Assembly: GCF_009208075.1 (NCBI RefSeq)
Contig: NZ_WFKJ01000007.1
Coordinates: forward strand, 1 to 64,000
Reading direction: 5' to 3'
DNA length: 64,000 nt
Source: Poseidonibacter ostreae
GTDB taxonomy: Bacteria; Campylobacterota; Campylobacteria; Campylobacterales; Arcobacteraceae
Shown here: piece after piece, positions 35,410 through 42,973 of the stretch
Layout: every line of letters starts with the position of its first letter
Position numbering within the stretch: the first letter of the stretch is position 1
Program-made: the position numbers and the translations under genes
Notes under the pieces: model-generated
What the model saw: only the letters and a program-made list of their open reading frames with translations
The model's database searches: none
Told to the model about the DNA's origin: nothing

Positions 35410-36138
35410 TCACTTAAAGGACTGGGCGAGATTTCCAATAATTAATTGCCAACCATCTATTACAATAAAGAAGATGATTTTAATAGGTAAGGATATCATT
35501 ACAGGAGGTAACATCATCATACCTAAGGACATAAGAATAGAGGCTACAATAATATCAATAACTAAAAATGGTAAGAAAATTAAAAACCCTATCTCAAAAG
35601 CTGTTCTAAGTTCACTTACTATAAATGCAGGCATTAATAATGTTAAAGGAACATCATCTATATTTTTAGGATTTGGTTCTTTTTTTATACGGTAAAATAG
35701 GGCGATATCAGATTCTCTTGTGTTTTTTATCATAAACTCTTTAAAAGGTTTAATACCCCTTTCAAATGCTAATTCATAACCAATTTTTTTATCCATATAT
35801 GGTTCAATACCATCTTCCCATGATTTTTTTGCATAAGGTTCCATAATAAAAATAGTTAATATTAATGCAAGAGAGATTACTATTTGTGTTGGAGGTGTTT
35901 GCTGTAGTCCCATAGCTTGTCTTAAAAGTGAAAAAACGATTACAATTCTTGTAAATGATGTAACCATTAAAATTAGCGTTGGAGCTAGTACAAATAGTGT
36001 TAAAATAATTGCAATATTGATTGTTTTTACAAACTGTGCTGGGTCATCAAGCGCTGCAACAGAAAGGTTTACAATAGGAGCTGTATCAGCAGCAAAAGTG
36101 TATACAGTAAAAAGTAATAGTGTTAATAAAAGTTTCAA
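35410..36138 (-). CDS. fliP: Flagellar export apparatus protein FliP
   Basis: Core of the flagellar type III export gate. N-terminal signal sequence (1-17), then helices with the signatures SFTRIVIVFSLLRQAMGLQQTPP and LALILTIFIMEP, and in the C-terminal half FIVSELRTAFEIGFLIFLPFLVIDIIVASILM plus MMLPPVMISLPIKIIFF (given as separate motifs ELRTAFEIGF and MMLPPVMISLP). 242 residues. It is a single gene with its own -10 box, not part of a flagellar operon here. Confidence 0.96.
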   Translation of the reverse strand: MKLLLTLLLFTVYTFAADTAPIVNLSVAALDDPAQFVKTINIAIILTLFVLAPTLILMVTSFTRIVIVFSLLRQAMGLQQTPPTQIVISLALILTIFIMEPYAKKSWEDGIEPYMDKKIGYELAFERGIKPFKEFMIKNTRESDIALFYRIKKEPNPKNIDDVPLTLLMPAFIVSELRTAFEIGFLIFLPFLVIDIIVASILMSLGMMMLPPVMISLPIKIIFFIVIDGWQLIIGNLAQSFK

Positions 36139-36165
36139 AAAAATTCCTATGTAATAATTAAAATC

Positions 36166-36171
36166 ATAATA
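36166..36171 (-). promoter_or_regulatory. fliP promoter -10 box
   Basis: The minus strand reads a T7 run, GA, then TATTAT (36171-36166), about 28 bases before the fliP ATG. It matches the promoters of ubiX and the CNNM gene. Confidence 0.5.
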
Positions 36172-36183
36172 TCAAAAAAATAG

Positions 36184-37962
36184 TTAGTTTCTACTTTTTA
36201 TATATCCCATCTCATAAAGCTTATCGTATATTTTACTTACAACTTCACCTGCTGCTGAACCACCATGTCCTCCATGTTCTACTAATACATTTACAACATA
36301 TTTAGGATTTTTATAAGGTCCATAAGTAGTAAGCCATGCATGTGATCTTTGAAAGTATTTAAGTTCACTCTCTTTCATTCTTACTTTTTCTGATTGAGGA
36401 ATACTAACAACTTGTGCTGTTCCTGTTTTCCCTGCTATTGCTATTTTTGTTTTAACATATTTAGTAGCTGTTCCTTTAGGATGATGAATTACATCATACA
36501 TTCCACGTCTTAAGGTATTTAATTGTGCTTCAGGCATTTTTAAATCTTCTGGTTCTTCATAATTTGCTTTATAAAAATGTGGTTTAGGAAGTTTTCCTGT
36601 AGCAATAAAAGCAGTATATCTTGCCATTTGCATAGGAGTTACTAGCATATTCCCTTGTCCAATAGATGTAATAACTGTCTCACCTACATACCAAGGTTGT
36701 TTAAACTTTTTTTCTTTCCATAATTTATTTGGATTTACACCAAAAAACTCATTTACTTGATCAACACCTGTTTGTCTACCAAAGCCAAATTTATCTAATG
36801 TTTGAGATATTTTATTAATTCCAATTCTAAGACTACCTTTATAAAAGAAATCATCACAACTTTCTCTAATAGCTTTTCTAAAATCTACTTTTCCATGTCC
36901 AAATCTTTTCCAACATCTAAAGTTTCTATTTCCTATTCTAATAGAACCAGAACAATTAATAGTATAATTATCTTCTATTCCATTCTCTAAAAAGGATAAG
37001 GCAACTCCCATTTTAATAATAGAACCTGGAGGATATAACCCATTAATTAGTTTATTTGTAAAAGGATGATTAAGGTCATTTCTCATAATATTCCACTCTT
37101 TAACCGAGATTCCAGAAGCAAAAATATTATTATCAAACTCAGGCATAGAAGTTGCAGATAATATTTCACCATTATTTGCATCCATTACAATAATTGCACC
37201 ACTTCTTTTCCCAAAAATCTTTTGAATATATTTTTGAAGTTCGATATCTAATGATATTTTAATACTATTGTCAATTGAGGGTTCTTTTTCATCAATTATT
37301 GCAATTTCTTTATTTAATGCATTTACTTTAATATCTTTGTATCCAATTTGCCCTTGAAGCTTGTCATTATAAAACTTTTCTAAACCATTTTTACCAATAA
37401 TTCCATTATGAGCTGAAAGTTCATTTTTCAAAATATCTAATCTTGAAGCTTTTCCTACATAACCAATAACATGTGAAGCTGCTTTTCTATATGGATAAAA
37501 TCTTTTTACAGCTGATTCAATTTTCATTGAATCTTTTGATGAAAATAGAGTATATTTAGGAAAAAAATCTTGATAAGGAATATACTCCACAACTTTTACA
37601 AAATCGTGATTATAAGCTGAGTTTTTTCTGTTATATGTTTTTAGAAGTTTTTTCTTTTCAATATCTGGAAAGTGTTCAACTATTAAATCAAGTGCATCTT
37701 CTAGTTTTTGTTTATTTTTTTTAGAGTTTAAGTGTGGCTTGATAAGAATTGAAAATCCCATTTGATTTACAGCTAATTTTTTTCCATGTCTATCTTCAAT
37801 AACTCCTCTAACAGGAATTTTTTGTACTCTACTAATATAGTTTCTTTTTGATAGTTCTTCATAGTAAGTATTTGATTTTATACTTAAAAAATATACTCTT
37901 GAAAGTAAAGTAATCATAATAATAATAATAAATAAAAATATAATATTTAGTCTGTTTATCAA
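36184..37962 (-). CDS. mrdA: Penicillin-binding protein 2
   Basis: Transpeptidase of the elongation (rod) complex. One N-terminal TM helix (about 7-27), a pedestal dimerisation domain, then the transpeptidase domain with active-site Ser in LYPPGSIIKMG (SxxK), SCDDFFY replacing the usual SxN as is common in PBP2, and KTGTAQ. 592 residues, complete. It overlaps the upstream membrane-protein gene by four bases, the expected mreD-mrdA arrangement. Confidence 0.95.
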   Translation of the reverse strand: MINRLNIIFLFIIIIMITLLSRVYFLSIKSNTYYEELSKRNYISRVQKIPVRGVIEDRHGKKLAVNQMGFSILIKPHLNSKKNKQKLEDALDLIVEHFPDIEKKKLLKTYNRKNSAYNHDFVKVVEYIPYQDFFPKYTLFSSKDSMKIESAVKRFYPYRKAASHVIGYVGKASRLDILKNELSAHNGIIGKNGLEKFYNDKLQGQIGYKDIKVNALNKEIAIIDEKEPSIDNSIKISLDIELQKYIQKIFGKRSGAIIVMDANNGEILSATSMPEFDNNIFASGISVKEWNIMRNDLNHPFTNKLINGLYPPGSIIKMGVALSFLENGIEDNYTINCSGSIRIGNRNFRCWKRFGHGKVDFRKAIRESCDDFFYKGSLRIGINKISQTLDKFGFGRQTGVDQVNEFFGVNPNKLWKEKKFKQPWYVGETVITSIGQGNMLVTPMQMARYTAFIATGKLPKPHFYKANYEEPEDLKMPEAQLNTLRRGMYDVIHHPKGTATKYVKTKIAIAGKTGTAQVVSIPQSEKVRMKESELKYFQRSHAWLTTYGPYKNPKYVVNVLVEHGGHGGSAAGEVVSKIYDKLYEMGYIKSRN

Positions 37963-38399
37963 ATAAATACTCCAAAAAATAATAAATCAATAATAATATT
38001 TACAAATATTATAGCAATAAAACTATCAGACATTCCAATTGTCATAACCCAAATAAAAAATACACCAAGGTAAAAAATTAAAATATAAATATATTCATTT
38101 AATTTACTAAAGGACATCATTCTATCGATATTTGGAATAATAAAAATATAAATAAATAGTGATAATAAGGTTAAAGATAAAGGTCTTAACCCTGAGTTTA
38201 TTTCTATAAAAATAAATGTTAAAACTATAAAAAAAAGTGAATAAAGATATTTTCTTTTAAGACATACATAAAATGAAATAAAAGTAACTCCAGCAATCAT
38301 AATCAATAAAAAATGTATTGAAGATATCGTATTTATAGTAATTATTACTAGTAATAAGGTAAATAGAAAAATAGGATTATCTAAATTGTTTCGAGTCAT
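37959..38399 (-). CDS. Small polytopic membrane protein, MreD-like by position
   Basis: 146 residues, almost entirely hydrophobic, with five or six predicted helices (for example FLFTLLLVIITINTISSIHF and YIYILIFYLGVFFIWVMTIG). No sequence signature is certain, but size, topology and the four-base overlap with mrdA fit MreD, the rod-shape determinant. mreB and mreC are not in the window. Confidence 0.6.
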   Translation of the reverse strand: MTRNNLDNPIFLFTLLLVIITINTISSIHFLLIMIAGVTFISFYVCLKRKYLYSLFFIVLTFIFIEINSGLRPLSLTLLSLFIYIFIIPNIDRMMSFSKLNEYIYILIFYLGVFFIWVMTIGMSDSFIAIIFVNIIIDLLFFGVFI

Positions 38400-38464
38400 A
38401 AAATATAATACTTCTTTTTAATTTATCGCGATTATATTATAAAGAGTCTTATACCTATATCAAA

Positions 38465-38758
38465 TTACTTTTTATTTTTATTAGATAAATCATAAATAAA
38501 AGAGAATACTTCAGCAACTGCTTTATACATACTTCCAGGTATTTCTTTATCTATATCAATTTGAGATAAAAGCTCAACTAAATCTTCATCTTTTTTAATT
38601 GGAATATCATGTTCATTTGCAAGTTTAATAATATTTGAGGCAGTTTCACCTTTTCCTTTTGCAAGAATACTAGGTGCATTGTCTTTTTCAATATCATATT
38701 TTAAAGCAACAGCTTTAGCAGGAGTACTTTGGTTTTGTTTTATATTTTTTTCTTCCAT
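38465..38758 (-). CDS. FhlB-like protein (FlhB C-terminal domain homologue)
   Basis: 97 residues matching only the cytoplasmic C-terminal domain of FlhB, the substrate-specificity switch of the flagellar export gate: KAVALKYDIEKDNAPSILAKG, ANEHDIPIKKDEDLVELLSQI, IPGSMYKAVAEVFSFIYDL. It has no membrane helices and lacks the self-cleaving N-P-T-H sequence (QSTPAKAVAL instead). It begins one base after the FliK-like gene ends, suggesting the two products work together, perhaps in setting hook length or switching export. Confidence 0.85.
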   Translation of the reverse strand: MEEKNIKQNQSTPAKAVALKYDIEKDNAPSILAKGKGETASNIIKLANEHDIPIKKDEDLVELLSQIDIDKEIPGSMYKAVAEVFSFIYDLSNKNKK

Positions 38759-38759
38759 T

Positions 38760-40748
38760 TTAAACTCTTATATCAACACTTGTACTATTTTGATTATTGT
38801 AAGGATTTACAAAGGCATCAGTTTTTTTCTCTATATTTGTTTTTTCATTATCTTCTTTTAAATCAAGAAGTTTTATATTTACAGGTATTAAATCTACATC
38901 ATTAAGAGCTTTTTTTAGATTTATAAGATTGTCTCTTACTGCTACTTTAAAATGTTCTCTTTGAGCATGAATAGTTAAATCAATCTTATTTTTATCATAT
39001 AAAGCCATCATTAAATCAACTTTTCCAAAATCTTTTAGTGTTAAATCAATCTGACAGTAAAACTTTTCTTCTTCAGTTTTTTTCATGCTTATTGTTCCAT
39101 CTTCTAGCATATCCCATAAAAAAGGAACATAAACATTATTAGAATTTCCAGAATGAGATAGAAGTTGATGATAATCTATTTGTGTTAACATCTTATCTAC
39201 TTGCTTAAACATCTCTTGTGATTTTGGATCAAGTTTAGAAGCTAAATCATCTTGCATTTGTAATAGAACTGATTTCATATCATTTGATATGGGGTTTGTC
39301 TCATTTCTTGTAAGATTTTGTCCTAAGTTTGTATTTGTAATATTTTCTCTAAGTATATTTTCGATTTTATCAACAACTTTTAGTAAACTATTTTGAGTAT
39401 TAGAGTTGTTTTGATTAGTAGATAAATTTGTTATATCTTCTTTTAAAGATAATAGTAATGTAGATAAATTTGATGCAAAATTATTTGTAAAGGTACTTAT
39501 ATTATTTAAATTACTTGAAATATTTGTTTGTAAATTAGAAATTGGATTTTCTATTTTTGAAAAAAGAGTTTGGATATTTTCAAGTTTTGAAATCATTTGA
39601 TTTAAAGATTTACTATCAATATTGTTCATATTAGATAATTCTGTTTTTAATTGTCCTAAGTTTTGCTTTAAATTATCTATTAGTGATACTTTATCATTTA
39701 CTATTGTTTGTGAATTTAATACTTTTTGTTCTAAGTTTGTTATTTCACTAGAAATATTTTTTAGGTTTAAAACTAAAGATGAAATATTACTGTTTGTATT
39801 AGAAGCATTTTTTATTTCATTTGAATTTATAAGTTGATTTAATAGTACTTTTGGCTCAATTAATTTATCACTTTTTGTAAATAAATCATTTGTTTTAATT
39901 AAAGAATCTATTTGTGATAAAAGGTTTTTAGTTTGATTTTGAGGATTGTTGCTTAGAACTTCATTTTTAATTTGTGATAATAGCTCTTTTGTTTGACTAT
40001 TTAGTGTGTTTTTATTCTCTATTAATTGGCTATTTTGAGATGTTTGCATTTTAGATTCTACTAAAGAACCTTTGTTAATCAAAGAGCTTAATTGATTTGT
40101 TAAATTTGATAAATTTTGTGTTCCTTTATCTGCTATTGAAGTACTTAAGTTTTGTAATAATGAAACTAAACTTTTCATATTTGATAATTGATTTGTATTT
40201 GTTGTTTGATTATTTGGTGTTGTTAGTTTTGTAATTAAATCATTTATTTGTTTTGTTTGTGGTGAATTTATATCTTTTATAATATTTTGTATTTGACTTA
40301 ATATTTTATCTACACCGCTACCTAATCCTTTTTGTGCATTTTGAGAAATTTTTGATTCAAGAAATACTCCTGATTTTCCTAATTGTTCTTTTAAACTATT
40401 TGCATCTAAATTTTTAATATCTTTTAAAAAGTTTTCTAATAATGGCTTGAATTTTGCAAGACTACTATTTGAATCAATTTGATTTAAAAGTGTAGTTGTA
40501 GCTTTAGAAAAAGAGCCTAAGTCTTTAAATAAAGAAGAGTTTTTAAGCATATTTTCAATTGTTGAGTTTGCTTTTGAGTCACCTTTTACTTGGTCAAATA
40601 GATTTTTTAATACCTGAGCAGGTGAGGCTGATTCTTTTTGTACCATTTGTTGAAGTGTTTTTGCATCAGCTTCTTTAAGTACAGTTTTAAGAGCTTTATT
40701 CTCTTTTGGTAAAAGTATATTTAATAATGGATTCTGGGCAACTAACAT
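38760..40748 (-). CDS. FliK-like hook-length control candidate
   Basis: 662 residues of low-complexity, Asn/Ser/Leu/Gln-rich helical sequence (about 1-500: many heptad-like repeats such as LLSQIK and NLSNLTNQL), followed by a folded C-terminal domain (about 525-640: FYCQIDLTLKDFGKVDLMMALYDKNKI, KVAVRDNLINLKKAL). Beta-strands followed by a helix are what FliK's C-terminal (Flg_hook) domain looks like, and that domain contacts FlhB-C. The adjacent FhlB-like gene supports this reading. A long extendable ruler with a switch domain is thus likely, but the sequence match to FliK is weak. It might act alongside a separate true FliK. Confidence 0.65.
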   Translation of the reverse strand: MLVAQNPLLNILLPKENKALKTVLKEADAKTLQQMVQKESASPAQVLKNLFDQVKGDSKANSTIENMLKNSSLFKDLGSFSKATTTLLNQIDSNSSLAKFKPLLENFLKDIKNLDANSLKEQLGKSGVFLESKISQNAQKGLGSGVDKILSQIQNIIKDINSPQTKQINDLITKLTTPNNQTTNTNQLSNMKSLVSLLQNLSTSIADKGTQNLSNLTNQLSSLINKGSLVESKMQTSQNSQLIENKNTLNSQTKELLSQIKNEVLSNNPQNQTKNLLSQIDSLIKTNDLFTKSDKLIEPKVLLNQLINSNEIKNASNTNSNISSLVLNLKNISSEITNLEQKVLNSQTIVNDKVSLIDNLKQNLGQLKTELSNMNNIDSKSLNQMISKLENIQTLFSKIENPISNLQTNISSNLNNISTFTNNFASNLSTLLLSLKEDITNLSTNQNNSNTQNSLLKVVDKIENILRENITNTNLGQNLTRNETNPISNDMKSVLLQMQDDLASKLDPKSQEMFKQVDKMLTQIDYHQLLSHSGNSNNVYVPFLWDMLEDGTISMKKTEEEKFYCQIDLTLKDFGKVDLMMALYDKNKIDLTIHAQREHFKVAVRDNLINLKKALNDVDLIPVNIKLLDLKEDNEKTNIEKKTDAFVNPYNNQNSTSVDIRV

Positions 40749-40866
40749 AGAAGAAGTATATCATAAAAGACTAAGTTAATAAAATTAATAATTCATAAAT
40801 TTATTATTAGAATATTAAGAATTATTTTTATACAATGTAATAACAAAATTATTCTAAGGCAAATAG

Positions 40867-41241
40867 ATGAAGTTTGAAGTTGCTGTACCTCTTGATGGTT
40901 TTAAAGATGAAAAAGAGTTTATTTTTAAAAAAGTCGATGACTTCTTTTCTACAATCACTACAATAGAAGAGCAAAAAGAGATAAGACTTATGAGCTTTGG
41001 TGCTTTAAAGAATATATCTTTTACCTTACCTGATGAATTTATGAATAAATTAGAAATTACAAATATGGATGATATCTCTATTTATTATGTATTTGTTCTG
41101 CAAGGAACAAATAGTGAAAACTCTTTAAATACTTTTTCTCCAATAATTTTAAATAATAAAAGTTTAAAAATGGGACAAATCCACTTAGATGCAAATGATT
41201 TAGGTTTAGAAAACTTTGATGCTTTACTTCCAAAATTATGA
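40867..41241 (+). CDS. fliW: Flagellar assembly factor FliW
   Basis: 124 residues. FliW binds the translation regulator CsrA and flagellin, coupling flagellin levels to flaA translation. The best match is the C-terminal segment NTFSPIILNNKSLKMGQIHLD, corresponding to the family's N-x-x-x-P-I-v-x-N core; DISIYYVFVLQGT is the preceding strand. The N-terminus is more diverged than usual. It is divergent from the FliK-like gene. Confidence 0.75.
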   Translation: MKFEVAVPLDGFKDEKEFIFKKVDDFFSTITTIEEQKEIRLMSFGALKNISFTLPDEFMNKLEITNMDDISIYYVFVLQGTNSENSLNTFSPIILNNKSLKMGQIHLDANDLGLENFDALLPKL

Positions 41242-41294
41242 TTTAATAATTTTTATGATAGAATCTTAAAATTTTTTATTACGGAGTGTTTTAT

Positions 41295-42179
41295 ATGATT
41301 AGAGGATTTTTATTACTTTCAATTGGTGCAAGCTTATTTGCGAGCTCAGATTATGTACCTTTTAGCAAATTTTCAAAAGAAAAACAAGTTGAATATAACT
41401 TTATTAAAATTGAAAAAAATAGTAATGAAAAAATTCCAGAAGTAAAAAAAATCAAGAAAACACAAATTAGAAATTATAAAAAAGCTAATGAAGCAAATCT
41501 AATTAAAAAAAGTCAAATTAGAAAACAAATATCTCAAAATACTGTAAATATTAAAAACAGTGAAGCTATAAAAGAATATAAAAAAGAAAATATTTTAAAT
41601 GATAATACAAAAATCACAAATAATACTTTTATTAAAGATATTAAAATAACTCCAAAACTTTCATATATGCATGTATCCTCATCAATAGAAGATGAAGATA
41701 CTGATAAAACGCATGAAATTATTCCTGAAATATCTTTTACATATAAAAATCATACTTTAAAGGCTGATTATTTTAATGTAAATAGAAAATTACTCAATTC
41801 CTTTAATTATGATACTGATTGGTATCGTTTGATATATTTGCATAAAATAGAGAACCTAAATGTTGGTTTAGGATTTAATTCTTTAAAATTAGAATTATCT
41901 TTATTAGGGATATCTGATAAAAATTCAGAAAAATTTCCCACATTTGAATTTCATATGAAAAATAATCGAGATCGATTTCTTGTTGAGTATGGTGGATTTT
42001 ATGGAAAAAATAGTGATGAAATCAAAAGTGCATATGAATATTATTTAAATCTCGGATATAAAATATTTAATAATGATAATTTAATTTTTAACCTTGGATA
42101 CAAAAATAGAACAGTTGATTATGATAATACAAAACTTGAATTTAAAGGCCCAACTGTAGGAATTAGCACAAGCTTTTAA
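41295..42179 (+). CDS. Unknown exported protein, outer-membrane beta-barrel candidate
   Basis: The frame opens at a GTG (41286), but the GGAG site overlaps that codon, so the ATG at 41295 is the start. Signal peptide M-I-R-G-F...SLFAS, a very lysine-rich segment (about 20-105), then ~190 residues of alternating polar/hydrophobic strands (KITPKLSYMHVSSS, HTLKADYFNVNRKLL, NLNVGLGFNSLKLELSLLG, NLIFNLGYKNRTVDY). It ends in TVGISTSF; a C-terminal Phe after a strand is the outer-membrane insertion signal. An eight-stranded barrel with a basic periplasmic head is the likely structure. No family recognised. Confidence 0.75.
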   Translation: MIRGFLLLSIGASLFASSDYVPFSKFSKEKQVEYNFIKIEKNSNEKIPEVKKIKKTQIRNYKKANEANLIKKSQIRKQISQNTVNIKNSEAIKEYKKENILNDNTKITNNTFIKDIKITPKLSYMHVSSSIEDEDTDKTHEIIPEISFTYKNHTLKADYFNVNRKLLNSFNYDTDWYRLIYLHKIENLNVGLGFNSLKLELSLLGISDKNSEKFPTFEFHMKNNRDRFLVEYGGFYGKNSDEIKSAYEYYLNLGYKIFNNDNLIFNLGYKNRTVDYDNTKLEFKGPTVGISTSF

Positions 42180-42231
42180 TATTAAACATTACAAAGTGTA
42201 ATAATTTTATATACTATAAAAAACTTTTAGC

Positions 42232-42237
42232 TATAAT
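42232..42237 (+). promoter_or_regulatory. -10 box upstream of arsC
   Basis: TAGCTATAATCAC contains TATAAT, 32 bases before the arsC ATG and flanked by T-rich DNA. The TAGCTATAAT string is identical to that before the sensor kinase. Confidence 0.5.
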
Positions 42238-42269
42238 CACAATAATTATAGAAAAAGGTTTATTTAAAT

Positions 42270-42629
42270 ATGGAAGATATAACAATTTGGCATAATCCTA
42301 GATGCTCAAAATCAAGAAATGCTTTAAACTTAATAGAAGAAAAAAAGATAAATAAAAAAGTATTTAAATACTTAGAAGAAAATCCTTCAAAAGAACAAAT
42401 CACAAATGTTTTAAAATTGTTAAAAATCAGCGCAAAAGAGCTTTTAAGAACTGGAGAAAAAGTTTATAAAGAATTAGATTTAAAAAATGTTGATAATGAA
42501 GATGAACTAATTACTGCAATGTATGAAAACCCAAAGTTAATTGAAAGACCAATAATTATAATTGCTAATGAAGCAGTAATTGCAAGACCAATTGAAAATA
42601 TGGAGTTATTATTAAAGAAATACATGTAA
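42270..42629 (+). CDS. arsC: ArsC-family arsenate reductase
   Basis: Glutaredoxin-coupled thioredoxin-fold reductase. The catalytic cysteine lies in HNPRCSKSRNAL near residue 12. The conserved arginine region is NPKLIERPIIIIANEAVIARP. 119 residues, normal. It could be a YfgD/Spx-like relative acting on other substrates: no ars operon genes (arsB/arsR) are nearby, so an arsenic role is uncertain. Confidence 0.88.
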   Translation: MEDITIWHNPRCSKSRNALNLIEEKKINKKVFKYLEENPSKEQITNVLKLLKISAKELLRTGEKVYKELDLKNVDNEDELITAMYENPKLIERPIIIIANEAVIARPIENMELLLKKYM

Positions 42630-42682
42630 AACAGCTAAGAATCAGATATATAAGAGTTTCAGAAAAATTCTTTACTAGAACA

Positions 42683-42973
42683 GTGTCTTTATTAAAATTA
42701 GAGAATTTTGACCATGAAAAATTTAAAATTAGAACAATAAAAAACTATGAAGATTTTAAAAAAGCTGAAGAAATGGAACTATACTCTTCTTACATGACTG
42801 ATATAAAAAACTTTATTGAGAAAACAATGATGTTTGTAAATGAACACTCAAAAACTTTTGAGAATGAAAGAGCTATTTTATTAAAAGATGCAAACCTTTT
42901 ACAAAAACAAAAGAACAATCAATCTTATAGTAAAGACAAACATAAAAACAATAAATTTAATGATGAATACTAA
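42683..42973 (+). CDS. Unknown small charged protein before recD2
   Basis: 96 residues from GTG 42683, helical, with a lysine/asparagine-rich tail; its TAA overlaps the recD2 ATG by one base. No ribosome site precedes that GTG. The frame remains open upstream as a plausible peptide (K-E-I-H-V-K-Q-L-R-I-R-Y-I-R-V-S-E-K-F-F-T-R-T-V-style text) into the arsC 3' end, but without ATG, GTG or TTG. An ATT at 42611 six bases after a GGAG is a possible rare start adding 24 residues. I do not recognise the family. It is probably co-translated with recD2. Confidence 0.6.
   Translation: MSLLKLENFDHEKFKIRTIKNYEDFKKAEEMELYSSYMTDIKNFIEKTMMFVNEHSKTFENERAILLKDANLLQKQKNNQSYSKDKHKNNKFNDEY

Noticed and set aside
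35405-35427. GCCCA/TGGGC inverted repeat between slyD-like and fliP as a terminator
   Set aside because: Neither strand has a T-tract after the stem (T-run precedes it on plus; A-run follows it on minus), so it does not fit a rho-independent terminator.
40749-40866. Possible small gene or RNA in the gap between the FliK-like gene and fliW
   Set aside because: Only AT-rich sequence without a ribosome site or stable stem; it is long enough merely for two divergent promoters.
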